The notes beneath the pieces are model-generated. The model saw only the letters and a program-made list of their open reading frames with translations. It was not told where the DNA came from and did no database searches. From NCBI RefSeq assembly GCF_022095615.2, contig NZ_CP155559.1:3717501-3781500 (forward strand): a DNA stretch of 64,000 nt, in the 5' to 3' direction. Within the stretch, counting starts at the first letter, position 1; every line of letters begins with the position of its first letter. The position numbers and the translations under genes are program-made. This DNA comes from Bacillus thuringiensis (lineage in GTDB: Bacteria > Bacillota > Bacilli > Bacillales > Bacillaceae_G). Shown here piece by piece: positions 30,023-40,388 of this stretch.

Positions 30023-31349
30023 ATAATAAATCCGCTGCTAGTTGCGCTAAATTCGATCGCTCCCCTTTAACAAACTTTACATGACCACTAATACGTTGCT
30101 CTTTAAACTTCTCTACAACATATGTTAAACCGTTATTATACTCATCCAAATACGGATGATCAATTTGCTGGGGATCTCCCATTAATACGATTTTACTTTT
30201 TTCTCCTACTCTTGTTAGTATCGTTTTCACTTCATGCTTCGTTAAATTTTGTGCTTCGTCAATTATAATGAACTGATCCGGAATACTTCTCCCACGTATA
30301 TAGGTAAGAGCTTCCACTTCAATCGAACCCATTCCAGCTAAAATAGCATCTAACTCTCCTGGCTTTTTCGTATTAAATAAATACTCTAGATTATCAAAAA
30401 TCGGTTGCATCCACGGTCTTAACTTTTCTTCTTTTTCTCCTGGTAAATAACCGATATCTTTTCCGACTGGAACAATTGGCCTTGCAACTAGTAGTTTTTT
30501 ATATAGCCCTAAATCTTCAGTTTGCATGAGCCCCGAAGCTAAAGCTAGTAATGTTTTTCCTGTACCAGCTTTCCCAGTTAACGTTACTAGCGGAATATCT
30601 TCACGAAGCAACAATTCTAATCCCATAATTTGCTGCACATTTCGTGGTCGTATCCCCCATACTTGTTCATTGTGAAAAATAAGTTTCTTTACCTTCTTAC
30701 CTAAGTGATCCACAATGCCAAGTGCTGAACTAGATCCCCCTAATGCATCTTTCATCACTACAAACTGATTTGGATAAAAAGGGTGATTTGCAATTTCGGA
30801 TAAAGGCAATTCACCTTTTTCATAAAAATAATCCAATTGCTCTTTTGATATATACCCTTCTAAAAATCCTGAATATATATTATCTACTTCAATTACACGA
30901 TCACTTAAATAATCTTCCGCCTTCAAACCAATTGCATCAGCTTTTACCCTTACGAGCACATCTTTACTTACTAAAATAACAGACTTCCCGTCCTCTTTTT
31001 CTTGTTCTTCTAAAGATAGATTTTTTGCTACAGCTAAAATTCGATTATCATTTGTTTTTTCTACAAAAATATCTTGTAGTTGAACAAATGAACGATGATT
31101 TAATTCAATACGAAATGTACCGCCGTTTTCTAGCGGAATACTTTCATGCAGCTTTCCTATTTCACGAAATTTGTCTATTAACTTAGATACATAACGAGCG
31201 TTTCGTCCTACTTCATCCATATAACGTTTTTTCGAATCAACCTCTTCTAATACAACTGCCGGAATCACTACTTCATTGGCTTCAAATGAAAAAATAGATA
31301 AAGGATCCTGCAAAAGTACATTCGTATCTAACACATAAATTTTATCCAA
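30021..31349 (-). CDS. ylaK: PhoH-family ATPase with N-terminal PIN domain (YlaK)
   Basis: 442 residues from a TTG start that has AGGGGG seven bases upstream. N-terminal PIN ribonuclease-like domain (about 1-150: YVLDTNVLLQDP, conserved acidic residues) joined to a PhoH P-loop domain (about 240-442: Walker A LTGKAGTGKTLLAL, Walker B FIIIDEAQNLT). PhoH2-type PIN-PhoH fusions in mycobacteria act as RNA helicase/RNase. A seven-codon upstream ATG extension lies across the ribosome binding site and is rejected. Confidence 0.93.
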   Translation of the reverse strand: MDKIYVLDTNVLLQDPLSIFSFEANEVVIPAVVLEEVDSKKRYMDEVGRNARYVSKLIDKFREIGKLHESIPLENGGTFRIELNHRSFVQLQDIFVEKTNDNRILAVAKNLSLEEQEKEDGKSVILVSKDVLVRVKADAIGLKAEDYLSDRVIEVDNIYSGFLEGYISKEQLDYFYEKGELPLSEIANHPFYPNQFVVMKDALGGSSSALGIVDHLGKKVKKLIFHNEQVWGIRPRNVQQIMGLELLLREDIPLVTLTGKAGTGKTLLALASGLMQTEDLGLYKKLLVARPIVPVGKDIGYLPGEKEEKLRPWMQPIFDNLEYLFNTKKPGELDAILAGMGSIEVEALTYIRGRSIPDQFIIIDEAQNLTKHEVKTILTRVGEKSKIVLMGDPQQIDHPYLDEYNNGLTYVVEKFKEQRISGHVKFVKGERSNLAQLAADLL

Positions 31350-31595
31350 CCTGTTACCCCCTGACTCCACTTTTAAATTTGTAGAACAAGGGTTTCATCC
31401 ATAAAATATGGACGAACCATTGTTATAATTATATGTACCGTATAAACGAGGTAGAATCGAAATTCACAGCCATTAAACCTTTTATTTATTTTTTATTCAT
31501 TTCTATTCAATATATTACTTTTAATTATAATTATTAACATAAAATCACAATAACTGATTACAAAAGTTAATAACTGATTTTCTGATTTATCACAT

Positions 31596-32051
31596 TTATA
31601 ATTCTTTTATTCCTACTAACACTTGGTTATCCAGCTTTTTCGCTGCGCGAATGTCATATGTTTTCTCATACGTTGGCTCAGTTGCAAGTTTCGCTCCATA
31701 AAACATAACATCACGTACTTCTTGTACATTTACTTCTATTACAGTTAATTTTAGAGGAATGCCTTCCATTCTATCAGTCAAAATTTCACCTGCACCACTT
31801 ATGGAAAATACGGATTCATTCGCCATTATAGTCAATACTACCCCAGTACTATGACGTATATTTTCCACAATACGCGAACGGTGATCTACTGCAAATCGAA
31901 TACTAGTTTTACTCACTGCATACACCCAAGAAATAGCACTTACGTTAGGAACTTGTTTTTCGAAGTCTGTTGTTGCTACCATAACAATACATTCTTTACG
32001 TAACGTTTGTACTAAATCATCTGTTAATGTAGGCTCTACTACATTCGCCAT
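31596..32051 (-). CDS. Pyridoxamine 5'-phosphate oxidase-like (PPOX split-barrel) family protein
   Basis: 151 residues forming a probable FMN-binding split barrel: ECIVMVATTDFEKQVPNVSAISWV, then SIRFAVDHRSRIVENIRHST and VVLTIMANESVFSISGAGEI. No specific substrate can be assigned. GGAGGTGG-like site upstream. About 245 bases of AT-rich DNA with no recognisable feature separate it from ylaK. Confidence 0.85.
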   Translation of the reverse strand: MANVVEPTLTDDLVQTLRKECIVMVATTDFEKQVPNVSAISWVYAVSKTSIRFAVDHRSRIVENIRHSTGVVLTIMANESVFSISGAGEILTDRMEGIPLKLTVIEVNVQEVRDVMFYGAKLATEPTYEKTYDIRAAKKLDNQVLVGIKEL

Positions 32052-32196
32052 ATTTCCACCTCCAAATATACTTAATATATCCTTATCATAACTTATTTTT
32101 CGAATTGCGAAAATATTATTTTTTCCCGCTATTATTCAAAAACATTATACTTCCATGATATACTTGTACTGATAGAATCCGTATTGAGGTGACGAA

Positions 32197-32397
32197 ATGA
32201 GAGTCAAATGTATGATTTGTGATAAAAAAGATATGTTAGATGATGAAAATCCTATGGCAAAAAAACTGCGTAACCGCCCTATTCATACATATATGTGCAT
32301 GGAATGTTCGGAACGAATTGCAGAACGTACGGTGGAACGTCATGCAAGTGGTAATTTCCGATTATATCGTGATAAAAAAGTCGAAGACGATTGGTAA
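32197..32397 (+). CDS. ylaI: YlaI family protein (DUF2197)
   Basis: 66-residue probable zinc-binding protein with CMICDKKD and CMECSE (two CxxC pairs) and a basic C-terminal helix. Function unknown. TTGAGGTGACGAA precedes the ATG. Convergent with the following small gene. Confidence 0.9.
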   Translation: MRVKCMICDKKDMLDDENPMAKKLRNRPIHTYMCMECSERIAERTVERHASGNFRLYRDKKVEDDW

Positions 32398-32402
32398 AAT
32401 GT

Positions 32403-32440
32403 AAATAAGTCCTTAATCATATAGATAAGGACTTATTTAT
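32403..32440. terminator. Bidirectional terminator after ylaI
   Basis: Thirteen-base-pair stem AAATAAGTCCTTA / TAAGGACTTATTT; it extends into the stop codon of the converging gene. Confidence 0.85.
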
Positions 32441-32708
32441 ATTTTTCAGGTTCACGATTCATTTGATCCAAAAAGCAATCAATAGCTTCTAATGGAAACC
32501 TGGCAGATTTTTTTTCTCCATTCATTTCATATGTAATCAAATACATTTCTTCGTTCTTTTGAACTTCCACATTTTTTAATTTATGTTCTTCATATATCAT
32601 ATTTTGAAATAACAAATACGTTTCTTTTGCAGCACGATCATCTGGACGTGCTTCGGCAACTGTTTTAATCGTTAACCAATTATATAATGCATCTTGTACT
32701 GAACGCAT
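32433..32708 (-). CDS. Conserved small protein, function unknown
   Basis: 91 residues, start MRSVQDALYNWLTIK with GAGGGGGCG upstream; a longer form by six codons would overlap ylaH. Soluble, mixed alpha/beta, ending FLDQMNREPEKYK. Just downstream of ylaH (14-base gap), so in the same transcript. Confidence 0.8.
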   Translation of the reverse strand: MRSVQDALYNWLTIKTVAEARPDDRAAKETYLLFQNMIYEEHKLKNVEVQKNEEMYLITYEMNGEKKSARFPLEAIDCFLDQMNREPEKYK

Positions 32709-32722
32709 AAAAATTCGCCCCC

Positions 32723-33028
32723 TCACCCAGCTTTTTGTTGTCTTGCTTGACGTAAACGCAACCTATAAATCCCAAGTACAATTGCCGCTACAACAAGGCC
32801 CTCTCCAACAGGTAAAAAAACTGCAAAGAAAGTTAAAACTGTACACCCAATCGCTAACGATATATATATCACTATATTTTTTATTATTGATAGTTTTCTT
32901 GCAAAACCTAAATTATACACAAGTGCACTTAATATAATAATGATGCCATACAGTAACCACATCCCTAGTTCTGGATTTTCATCAACTTTACATAATTTCG
33001 CAAAAAACGACATTCTTTCTAACATCAT
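32723..33028 (-). CDS. ylaH: YlaH-like membrane protein
   Basis: 101 residues with three hydrophobic helices (about 22-42, 48-68, 70-90) and a basic C-terminus RLRLRQARQQKAG, matching the YlaH-like family. Starts with two adjacent ATGs after GGGGGATG; either may be used. Function unknown. Follows typA. Confidence 0.88.
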   Translation of the reverse strand: MMLERMSFFAKLCKVDENPELGMWLLYGIIIILSALVYNLGFARKLSIIKNIVIYISLAIGCTVLTFFAVFLPVGEGLVVAAIVLGIYRLRLRQARQQKAG

Positions 33029-33146
33029 TCATCCCCCTTTCTCACAAAAAACAAATTTTATTTATGTACTTAATACAAGAGTAACCTGCAAAAAAAATAC
33101 TGTCCACAAAAAAGAGTAAATATTCCAAAAATAAATATAATAAAAA

Positions 33147-33173
33147 AACAGCTACCCCTCAAAGGTAGCTGTT
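33147..33173 (-). terminator. Terminator of typA
   Basis: Stem AACAGCTACC / GGTAGCTGTT with a seven-base loop; on the minus strand followed by TTTTTTTATT. Confidence 0.92.
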
Positions 33174-33181
33174 CTATTATT

Positions 33182-35026
33182 TTACGCTTCTACAGATTTC
33201 TTTTTCTTAGCAGCTCTTTCACGTTCGCTCTTATCAAGAATCTTTTTACGTAAACGAATTGATTCTGGAGTTACTTCACAGAACTCGTCATCGTTTAAGT
33301 ACTCTAATGACTCTTCTAAAGTCATTAAGCGTGGTTTTTTCATTGTTGAAGTTTGATCTTTCGTCGCAGAACGAATGTTAGTTTGTTGTTTCATTTTCAC
33401 AACGTTAACTGTTAAGTCGTTCTCACGAGTGTGTTCTCCGACAATCATACCAGCATATACTTCTGTACCTGGTTCAACGAAGATTACACCACGGTCTTCA
33501 ACTTGCATAATACCATATTGTGATGCTTTTCCTGTTTCAAGTGAAACTAGAACACCTTGGCGACGTCCACCAACTTGTCCAGCGTGTACTGGTTGGTAGC
33601 AATCGAATGTATGGTTTAAAATACCGTAACCACGAGTTAATGTTAAGAATTCTGTTGTGTAACCAATTAAACCACGTGCTGGAACCATGAAAGTAAGGCG
33701 AACTTGACCGTTTCCGTTATTCACCATATCTAACATTTCACCTTTACGTGCACCCATAGATTCCATAATAGAACCAGTGTATTCTTCAGGTACATCGATT
33801 TGCACGCGCTCTACAGGCTCACATCTTACGCCATCAACTTCTTTAATAATTACTTCAGGCTTAGATACTTGTAGTTCATAACCTTCACGACGCATGTTTT
33901 CAATTAGGATAGATAAATGTAATTCTCCACGTCCAGATACGATCCACGCATCAGGAGAATCTGTATTATCTACACGTAAACTTACATCTGTTTCTAATTG
34001 TGAACGAAGACGCTCTTCAATTTTACGAGATGTAATGAATTTACCTTCACGACCTGCAAATGGGCTGTTATTTACAAGGAATGTCATTTGTAGTGTTGGC
34101 TCATCAATACGTAATAATGGTAAAGCCTCTTCATGCTCAACCGGACATACTGTTTCACCTACGTTAATGTCTTCCATACCTGAAACCGCTACTAAATCTC
34201 CAGCTTTTGCTTCTTCAATTTCTTGACGTTTTAATCCAATGTAACCAAATAATTTCGTTACACGGAATTGTTTTACAGTTCCGTCAACTTTCATTAATGC
34301 AACTTGTTGTCCTACTTTCATTGTACCACGGAATACGCGTCCAACCCCGATACGACCAACATAGTCATTGTAATCAAGAAGTGCTACTTGGAATTGAAGT
34401 GGCTCTTCGCTGTTATCAACTGGTGCTGGAATATGTTCAATAATTGTGTCAAACAATGATTTCATATTCTCTTCTTGATTTGCTGGATTTGAATCTAAGC
34501 TTGCTGTTCCGTTCATTGCTGATGCAAATACAACTGGGAACTCTAATTGATCTTCATTTGCACCAAGTTCGATGAATAAGTCAACTACTTCATCAACTAC
34601 TTCATCAGGGCGAGCGAAGTCACGGTCAATTTTGTTTACAACAACGATTGGAGTTAAGTTTTGCTCAAGAGCTTTCTTTAAAACAAATCGTGTTTGTGGC
34701 ATACAACCTTCATATGCATCAACAACAAGTAGAACACCATCAACCATTTTCATGATACGTTCTACTTCTCCACCGAAGTCAGCGTGACCAGGTGTATCTA
34801 AAATGTTAATTCTTTTATCTTCATAGTGAATCGCAGTATTCTTCGCTAAAATTGTAATACCACGTTCTCTTTCTAGATCGTTTGAGTCCATTGCGCGTTC
34901 TTCAATATGTTCATTCGCACGGAACGTCCCCGCTTGACGTAATAACTGGTCAACAAGTGTTGTTTTACCATGGTCAACGTGGGCAATAATTGCTATATTT
35001 CGTAAATCTTGTCGTTTTTTCAACAT
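33182..35026 (-). CDS. typA: Translational GTPase TypA/BipA
   Basis: 614 residues. G1 AHVDHGKTTL, G3 DTPGHADFGGEVERIM, G4 NKIDR, then EF-G-like domains II, III and V and the TypA-specific C-terminal domain. Ribosome-associated GTPase involved in 50S assembly and cold/stress adaptation. The ATG used has GGAG six bases upstream; a TTG two codons earlier is less likely. Ends in a lysine-rich tail. Confidence 0.97.
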   Translation of the reverse strand: MLKKRQDLRNIAIIAHVDHGKTTLVDQLLRQAGTFRANEHIEERAMDSNDLERERGITILAKNTAIHYEDKRINILDTPGHADFGGEVERIMKMVDGVLLVVDAYEGCMPQTRFVLKKALEQNLTPIVVVNKIDRDFARPDEVVDEVVDLFIELGANEDQLEFPVVFASAMNGTASLDSNPANQEENMKSLFDTIIEHIPAPVDNSEEPLQFQVALLDYNDYVGRIGVGRVFRGTMKVGQQVALMKVDGTVKQFRVTKLFGYIGLKRQEIEEAKAGDLVAVSGMEDINVGETVCPVEHEEALPLLRIDEPTLQMTFLVNNSPFAGREGKFITSRKIEERLRSQLETDVSLRVDNTDSPDAWIVSGRGELHLSILIENMRREGYELQVSKPEVIIKEVDGVRCEPVERVQIDVPEEYTGSIMESMGARKGEMLDMVNNGNGQVRLTFMVPARGLIGYTTEFLTLTRGYGILNHTFDCYQPVHAGQVGGRRQGVLVSLETGKASQYGIMQVEDRGVIFVEPGTEVYAGMIVGEHTRENDLTVNVVKMKQQTNIRSATKDQTSTMKKPRLMTLEESLEYLNDDEFCEVTPESIRLRKKILDKSERERAAKKKKSVEA

Positions 35027-35166
35027 GTCCAACTCCTAATGTCTTTTTAATCCTTCTCTATTATAAGAGCGAAGGGGATACAATGGCAATCAAAATAAAA
35101 TCAAGAATGAAAATATAGTTGTATTCTTACTTTTGTGAAAGTAAAATAAAATTGGAGGGTGAAGAA

Positions 35167-35346
35167 ATGGAACACATTCAATATCGCTTTTTATTAACTG
35201 CAATTATCGGTGTTATTTTCTTAATCGGTATCGGCATTATGGTTGCAGAAAATAGTCCCATCGGTATTATTATTTGCATTATCGGCACATTTGTTACAGT
35301 TGGATACGGTTTTGTAACAAAAAGAAAAATGCGTAAATCGCAATAA
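35167..35346 (+). CDS. ylaF: YlaF-family small membrane protein
   Basis: 59 residues with two membrane helices (about 6-28 and 31-50) and a basic end KRKMRKSQ. GGAGGGTGAAGAA lies before the ATG; an upstream in-frame extension of 16 codons lacks a site. Divergent from typA, as ylaF is in B. subtilis. Confidence 0.88.
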   Translation: MEHIQYRFLLTAIIGVIFLIGIGIMVAENSPIGIIICIIGTFVTVGYGFVTKRKMRKSQ

Positions 35347-35350
35347 CGTC

Positions 35351-35389
35351 AAAAAGTAAGAAGCGCTTATACAGCCTCTTACTTTTTTT
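35351..35389. terminator. Bidirectional terminator, ylaF / suhB
   Basis: Stem AAAAAGTAAGA / TCTTACTTTTT enclosing an AAGCGCTT palindrome. Confidence 0.88.
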
Positions 35390-35390
35390 G

Positions 35391-36182
35391 TTACTCCGCT
35401 ATAAATCGTAACACCTCTTCATACACCCCTGGTTTTGCAACTAATACGCTGCTCTTCTCTACCATAGAAAGCGGGGATCCAGAAAATGTTGTCACCTTGC
35501 CTCCAACTTCCTCTACAATTATCTGTCCCCCACCAAAATCCCATGGTGATAATCTCGGCGTTACATATGCATCTATTCTTCCTGTCGCAACGTATACCAT
35601 CTCTAACGCTGCACAGCCATATGATCTCGTGCCTCTTGCTTTCTTAACCAGTGCCATCATACTTTCCTTATTAAGCAATGGATTGTCGGTAAGCCATATC
35701 GCATTTAAAGCTACAATACCTTGCTCTACAGCTCCTTTTTCCAATAAAGGTATTGGTACTTCATTACAAAATGCTCCAGCTCCCTTTACCGCATGGTATA
35801 ATTCATCATGAACTGGATCATAAATGAGTCCAACCTTTCCGATACCATTCTCATAAATTCCAATTGAAATTGCGAAATTTCTTTTTTGATGAACAAAGTT
35901 CATCGTGCCATCAATTGGATCAATTAACCAAACAACCCCATCCGAAGAAGTTACCTCATCTCCATAACCTTCTTCTCCTAAAATATTATGGTTCGGGAAT
36001 GTCTCTTTAATTTTCCCAATTAAAAACTGTTCTATTTCTCGGTCCATATTTGTTACTAAATCAGCTGCATTGGATTTCGTTTCTATAATAAGTGCGTTTT
36101 CCATTGATGCCATTAAAAATTCTCCTGCATCTCGAATCCACTGCTTGGCGTGTGCATCGATGTCTTTCCATACTTCTTGCAT
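35391..36182 (-). CDS. suhB: Inositol-1-monophosphatase family protein (YktC)
   Basis: 263 residues. Metal-binding motifs of the family: GEEG (about 67-70), LIDPIDGTMNF (about 86-96) and SPWDFGGGQIIVEEVGG (about 207-223). Hydrolyses inositol phosphates or related sugar phosphates; the physiological substrate in Bacillus is unclear. Position matches yktC. Confidence 0.93.
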   Translation of the reverse strand: MQEVWKDIDAHAKQWIRDAGEFLMASMENALIIETKSNAADLVTNMDREIEQFLIGKIKETFPNHNILGEEGYGDEVTSSDGVVWLIDPIDGTMNFVHQKRNFAISIGIYENGIGKVGLIYDPVHDELYHAVKGAGAFCNEVPIPLLEKGAVEQGIVALNAIWLTDNPLLNKESMMALVKKARGTRSYGCAALEMVYVATGRIDAYVTPRLSPWDFGGGQIIVEEVGGKVTTFSGSPLSMVEKSSVLVAKPGVYEEVLRFIAE

Positions 36183-36270
36183 GTTTAAACACTCCGATCT
36201 ATACTGTTCACAGAAAAAACGAACCCTTTATAAGGTTCGCACCAACTAATTTTTTATACATATACTATTA

Positions 36271-36459
36271 TTACGCTTCTAAACGAATCATTTCAAGTCT
36301 TAACACTTCTAACTTTTGTACACACTCTTCTTTTTTCAGTTTATCATTTTCCATCATCGCATCATATAAAGTTGCTAATTCATAATCTAGCTCCAAACGT
36401 AGCACCGGTATTCTCTTTTCAGCATCTGTTCTCTTTAACGCATTAATCACCTGTCTCAT
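36271..36459 (-). CDS. Small conserved protein (ykzI position)
   Basis: 62 residues, highly charged, predicted all-helical coiled coil (RLELDYELATLYDAMMENDK). GGGAGGAGG lies 10 bases before the ATG. No known motif. Position next to suhB matches ykzI of B. subtilis, but I cannot confirm homology by eye. Confidence 0.75.
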   Translation of the reverse strand: MRQVINALKRTDAEKRIPVLRLELDYELATLYDAMMENDKLKKEECVQKLEVLRLEMIRLEA

Positions 36460-36665
36460 ATTATTTGCCTCCTCCCAATATTCGTCTGCCCTCGGACTAG
36501 AATTGATTTAATTTTCTGATTTTTTGTTTTATACTATACTATGTTGGATAAATCATCTATGCAACAAAATTATATTTTTTTATTTAAATTTTTTTGTGCT
36601 GTTTTTTTTATGAATAGTACAAGCTATGCTAAAATAAAAGCAAAATAGGAGTTGGAGGAACAATC

Positions 36666-37292
36666 ATGACACTACAAACATTCAAGTCAACTGATTTTGA
36701 GGTCTTTACAGTTGATGGTCTCGAAGAACGAATGAGTGCAATTAAAACGAACATTCATCCTAAACTGGAAGCTTTAGGGGAACAGTTTGCAACGTATTTA
36801 TCCAAACAAACTGATGAGAACTTTTTTTATCATGTAGCAAAACATGCACGTCGCAAAGTCAATCCACCAAACGATACTTGGGTTGCTTTTTCAACAAATA
36901 AACGCGGATATAAAATGCTACCACATTTCCAAATTGGATTATGGGGTACTCATGCCTTCATATACTTTGGTTTAATCTATGAGTGTCCACAAAAAGTGGA
37001 GACGGCTCACGCCTTCTTAGAACATTTAAATGATTTAAAAACAAATATTCCAAATGACTTCGTTTGGTCCATTGACCATACTAAACCAAGTGTAAAATTA
37101 CATAAAACACTTGAAACAGCAGACTTACAAAAGATGATTGAACGTCTAGCTACTGTGAAAAAAGCAGAATTATTAGTTGGTATTCATATATCACCAGAGG
37201 AGTTTTCAGCAATGACCAACGAACAATTCCTTGCTAAGATTGAATCTACGATGCAATCACTCCTTCCTTTATATGCACTTTGTAATCGATAG
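36666..37292 (+). CDS. yktB: UPF0637/DUF1054 protein YktB
   Basis: 208 residues with the family blocks [20 protein letters not shown] and [20 protein letters not shown]. Soluble, function unknown. GGAGGAACAATC precedes the ATG; a TATGCTAAAAT box lies about 30 bases further up. Confidence 0.92.
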   Translation: MTLQTFKSTDFEVFTVDGLEERMSAIKTNIHPKLEALGEQFATYLSKQTDENFFYHVAKHARRKVNPPNDTWVAFSTNKRGYKMLPHFQIGLWGTHAFIYFGLIYECPQKVETAHAFLEHLNDLKTNIPNDFVWSIDHTKPSVKLHKTLETADLQKMIERLATVKKAELLVGIHISPEEFSAMTNEQFLAKIESTMQSLLPLYALCNR

Positions 37293-37295
37293 TAG

Positions 37296-37325
37296 AAAAC
37301 GGACAATTTATATTGTCCGTTTTTA
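37296..37325 (+). terminator. Terminator of yktB
   Basis: Perfect 12-base-pair stem AAAACGGACAAT / ATTGTCCGTTTT with a TTAT loop. Confidence 0.9.
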
Positions 37326-37373
37326 GTTGTTATCACATTATATCACTTCAGTTTTCATTTTTCAAAATATTTT

Positions 37374-37655
<282 letters not shown>

Positions 37656-37925
37656 TTATCATTTCTTCTTATTTCAATATGCTATCTTAAAGGGATTTTT
37701 TCTTCTTCACTATAGCCACTTTGCATTATACACTATTTATTCATTGTGATGGAATTGTCTTCCTCTATAAGGCAATTGGAAATAACTATTTAACATATTC
37801 ACTGTAAAAACATTTTTTTCTATACATCTATAATTATTGGTGATATAATCCTTTTGTTTTATAGAAAATAAAGTGAACCTACCATCTCAAAAACGCTTTT
37901 GTGATTGGCAGAAAAACAAGTCTCA

Positions 37926-37954
37926 TTCTAAAAAAGCACTTAACTTTTTTAGAA
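37926..37954 (+). other. Inverted repeat in the speA leader
   Basis: Perfect 11-base-pair stem TTCTAAAAAAG / CTTTTTTAGAA with a seven-base loop, 55 bases before the speA start, in an otherwise featureless 365-base gap between yktA and speA. No U-run follows, so not a terminator; perhaps an operator or an mRNA 5' stabiliser. Confidence 0.5.
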
Positions 37955-38009
37955 CAGATTATATAAAACAAACTCTAATAAATATTATGAAAAAGAAGGG
38001 GTGTATAGA

Positions 38010-39482
38010 TTGTCCCAATACGAAACACCATTGTTTACCGCTTTAGTTGAGCACAGTAAGCGAAATCCAATTCAATTCCATATTCCTGGTCACAAAAAAG
38101 GACAAGGCATGGATCCTACATTTCGCGAATTTATTGGGCATAATGCATTAGCAATTGATTTAATTAATATTGCGCCGCTCGATGATTTACATCATCCAAA
38201 AGGTATGATTAAAGAAGCACAAGATTTAGCAGCCGCTGCATTTGGTGCAGATCATACTTTCTTTTCTATTCAAGGTACAAGTGGTGCAATAATGACAATG
38301 GTGATGAGCGTTTGCGGTCCTGGTGACAAAATCCTAGTGCCACGAAACGTGCATAAATCAGTAATGTCAGCTATTATTTTCTCAGGTGCAAAACCGATTT
38401 TCATGCATCCTGAAATCGATCCAAAACTTGGTATTTCACACGGAATCACAATTCAATCTGTCAAAAGGGCACTTGAAGAGCATTCAGATGCGAAAGGCTT
38501 ACTTGTTATTAACCCAACATACTTTGGCTTTGCTGCGGACTTAGAACAGATTGTACAATTAGCACATTCTTATGATATCCCTGTATTAGTTGATGAGGCT
38601 CATGGTGTTCATATTCATTTTCACGATGAATTGCCGATGTCAGCGATGCAAGCCGGTGCAGATATGGCAGCAACAAGCGTTCACAAACTAGGTGGATCTT
38701 TAACGCAAAGTTCTATTCTTAATGTGAAGGAAGGCCTTGTGAATGTAAAACATGTTCAATCTATCATTAGCATGCTTACGACTACATCAACTTCTTACAT
38801 CTTGTTAGCGTCCCTAGATGTTGCTAGAAAACGTCTTGCTACAGAAGGAACGGCACTCATAGAACAAACAATACAATTAGCGGAACAAGTTCGTGATGCT
38901 ATTAACGCTATTGAGGATCTTTACTGTCCTGGGAAAGAAATGCTAGGTACAGATGCTACTTTTAACTATGATCCTACAAAGATAATTGTATCTGTAAAAG
39001 ATTTAGGTATTACAGGCCATCAGGCTGAAGTATGGCTTAGAGAGCAATATAACATTGAAGTAGAACTCTCAGATTTATACAATATACTATGTCTTGTCAC
39101 TTTTGGGGATACAGAAAGTGAAACAAATACACTTATTGCAGCATTACAAGATTTAGCAGCGACATTTAGAAATAAAGCCGATAAAGGTGTTCAAATACAA
39201 GTAGAAATTCCAGAAATACCAGTGCTAGCACTTTCTCCTCGAGATGCTTTTTATTCGGAAACAGAAGTCATCCCGTTTGAAAATGCAGCAGGTCGTATTA
39301 TAGCTGATTTCGTTATGGTTTATCCGCCAGGGATTCCAATCTTTACTCCGGGGGAAATTATTACACAAGATAACTTAGAGTATATTCGTAAAAACTTAGA
39401 AGCGGGTTTACCTGTACAAGGTCCTGAAGATATGACATTACAGACATTACGTGTAATTAAAGAGTACAAGCCTATCAGTTGA
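38010..39482 (+). CDS. speA: Arginine decarboxylase (Orn/Lys/Arg decarboxylase family)
   Basis: 490-residue PLP enzyme of fold type I making agmatine for polyamine synthesis. PLP lysine in TSVHKLGGS (about residue 229), the aspartate in VLVDEAHGVHIH, and the C-terminal domain with FYSETEVIPFENAAGRI. Length equals B. subtilis SpeA. Start TTG, eight bases after GGGG; a GTG three codons upstream lies inside the ribosome binding site. Terminator overlaps the stop codon. Confidence 0.93.
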   Translation: MSQYETPLFTALVEHSKRNPIQFHIPGHKKGQGMDPTFREFIGHNALAIDLINIAPLDDLHHPKGMIKEAQDLAAAAFGADHTFFSIQGTSGAIMTMVMSVCGPGDKILVPRNVHKSVMSAIIFSGAKPIFMHPEIDPKLGISHGITIQSVKRALEEHSDAKGLLVINPTYFGFAADLEQIVQLAHSYDIPVLVDEAHGVHIHFHDELPMSAMQAGADMAATSVHKLGGSLTQSSILNVKEGLVNVKHVQSIISMLTTTSTSYILLASLDVARKRLATEGTALIEQTIQLAEQVRDAINAIEDLYCPGKEMLGTDATFNYDPTKIIVSVKDLGITGHQAEVWLREQYNIEVELSDLYNILCLVTFGDTESETNTLIAALQDLAATFRNKADKGVQIQVEIPEIPVLALSPRDAFYSETEVIPFENAAGRIIADFVMVYPPGIPIFTPGEIITQDNLEYIRKNLEAGLPVQGPEDMTLQTLRVIKEYKPIS

Positions 39483-39494
39483 TAGGCTTTTCTT
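39468..39494 (+). terminator. Terminator of speA
   Basis: Ten-base-pair stem AAGCCTATCA / TGATAGGCTT with a GT loop containing part of the stop codon, followed by TTTCTTTC. Confidence 0.8.
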
Positions 39495-39495
39495 T

Positions 39496-39523
39496 CACCC
39501 TTTTTCCCTTTTCTCATACGATA
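39496..39523 (+). promoter_or_regulatory. Candidate sigma-K promoter of tgl
   Basis: CACC, a 15-base spacer, then CATACGATA: the pattern of late mother-cell sigma-K promoters (AC ... CATANNNTA), 35 bases before the tgl ATG. tgl is under sigma-K control in B. subtilis. Confidence 0.5.
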
Positions 39524-39557
39524 TTAAGTAATGTAACGTATAGGTGGGGATACGATT

Positions 39558-40388
39558 ATGATTGTAATAGGCCGTTCTATTGTACATCCTTATATCACAA
39601 ATGAATATGAGCCATTTGCAGCTGAGAAACAACAAATTTTATCGATAATGGCAGGAAATCAAGAAATTTATTCCTTCCGAACATCTGATGAACTCAGCTT
39701 TGATCTAAATTTGCGAGTGAACATTATTACTTCTGCATTAGAACTTTTTCAAAGTGGATTTCAGTTTCGCACATTTCAACAATCCTTTTGCAACCCCCAG
39801 TATTGGAAAAGAACGTCACTTGGAGGATTTGAGCTCCTACCAAACATACCCCCTTCCATTGCCATTCAAGATATTTTCAAAAACGGAAAACTATATGGAA
39901 CTGAATGCGCCACCGCAATGATCATTATTTTTTACAAAGCTTTACTAACATTATATGAGGAAGAAACTTTCAACCGTCTCTTTGCAAACCTTTTACTTTA
40001 TACATGGGACTACGATCAAGATTTAAAGCTCATAACAAAAACGGGTGGCGATCTTGTTCCGGGTGATCTCGTTTATTTTAAAAATCCACAAGTGAATCCA
40101 GCTACGATCGAGTGGCAAGGAGAAAATACAATCTATCTAGGAAATTTCTTTTTTTACGGACATGGCGTAGGCGTAAAAACAAAAGAGGAAATTATATACT
40201 CATTAAATGAACGACGAGTCCCTTACGCTTTTATTTCAGCTTTCTTGACCGATACGATTACCCGTATTGATAGCCGTCTGATGAGCCACTACGCCTCTCC
40301 TAGCACTCCACAGACATCGATAGGATTTATTCCGATTAGAGATGATGCAATCGTTGCAACAGTTGGCCATACAACTACAATTTATTAA
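39558..40388 (+). CDS. tgl: Protein-glutamine gamma-glutamyltransferase (spore coat transglutaminase)
   Basis: 276 residues, somewhat longer than the B. subtilis enzyme. Forms epsilon-(gamma-glutamyl)lysine cross-links in spore coat proteins. The catalytic cysteine lies in YGTECATAM (about residue 117); the partner region [16 protein letters not shown] contains the conserved histidine. Expected in the mother cell late in sporulation. GGTGGGGAT before the ATG. Inserted here between speA and the SR1P array. Confidence 0.93.
   Translation: MIVIGRSIVHPYITNEYEPFAAEKQQILSIMAGNQEIYSFRTSDELSFDLNLRVNIITSALELFQSGFQFRTFQQSFCNPQYWKRTSLGGFELLPNIPPSIAIQDIFKNGKLYGTECATAMIIIFYKALLTLYEEETFNRLFANLLLYTWDYDQDLKLITKTGGDLVPGDLVYFKNPQVNPATIEWQGENTIYLGNFFFYGHGVGVKTKEEIIYSLNERRVPYAFISAFLTDTITRIDSRLMSHYASPSTPQTSIGFIPIRDDAIVATVGHTTTIY

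Noticed and set aside
33375..34787. Several plus-strand frames of 70-110 codons within typA
   Set aside because: Antisense shadows of typA; no ribosome binding sites and no continuity.
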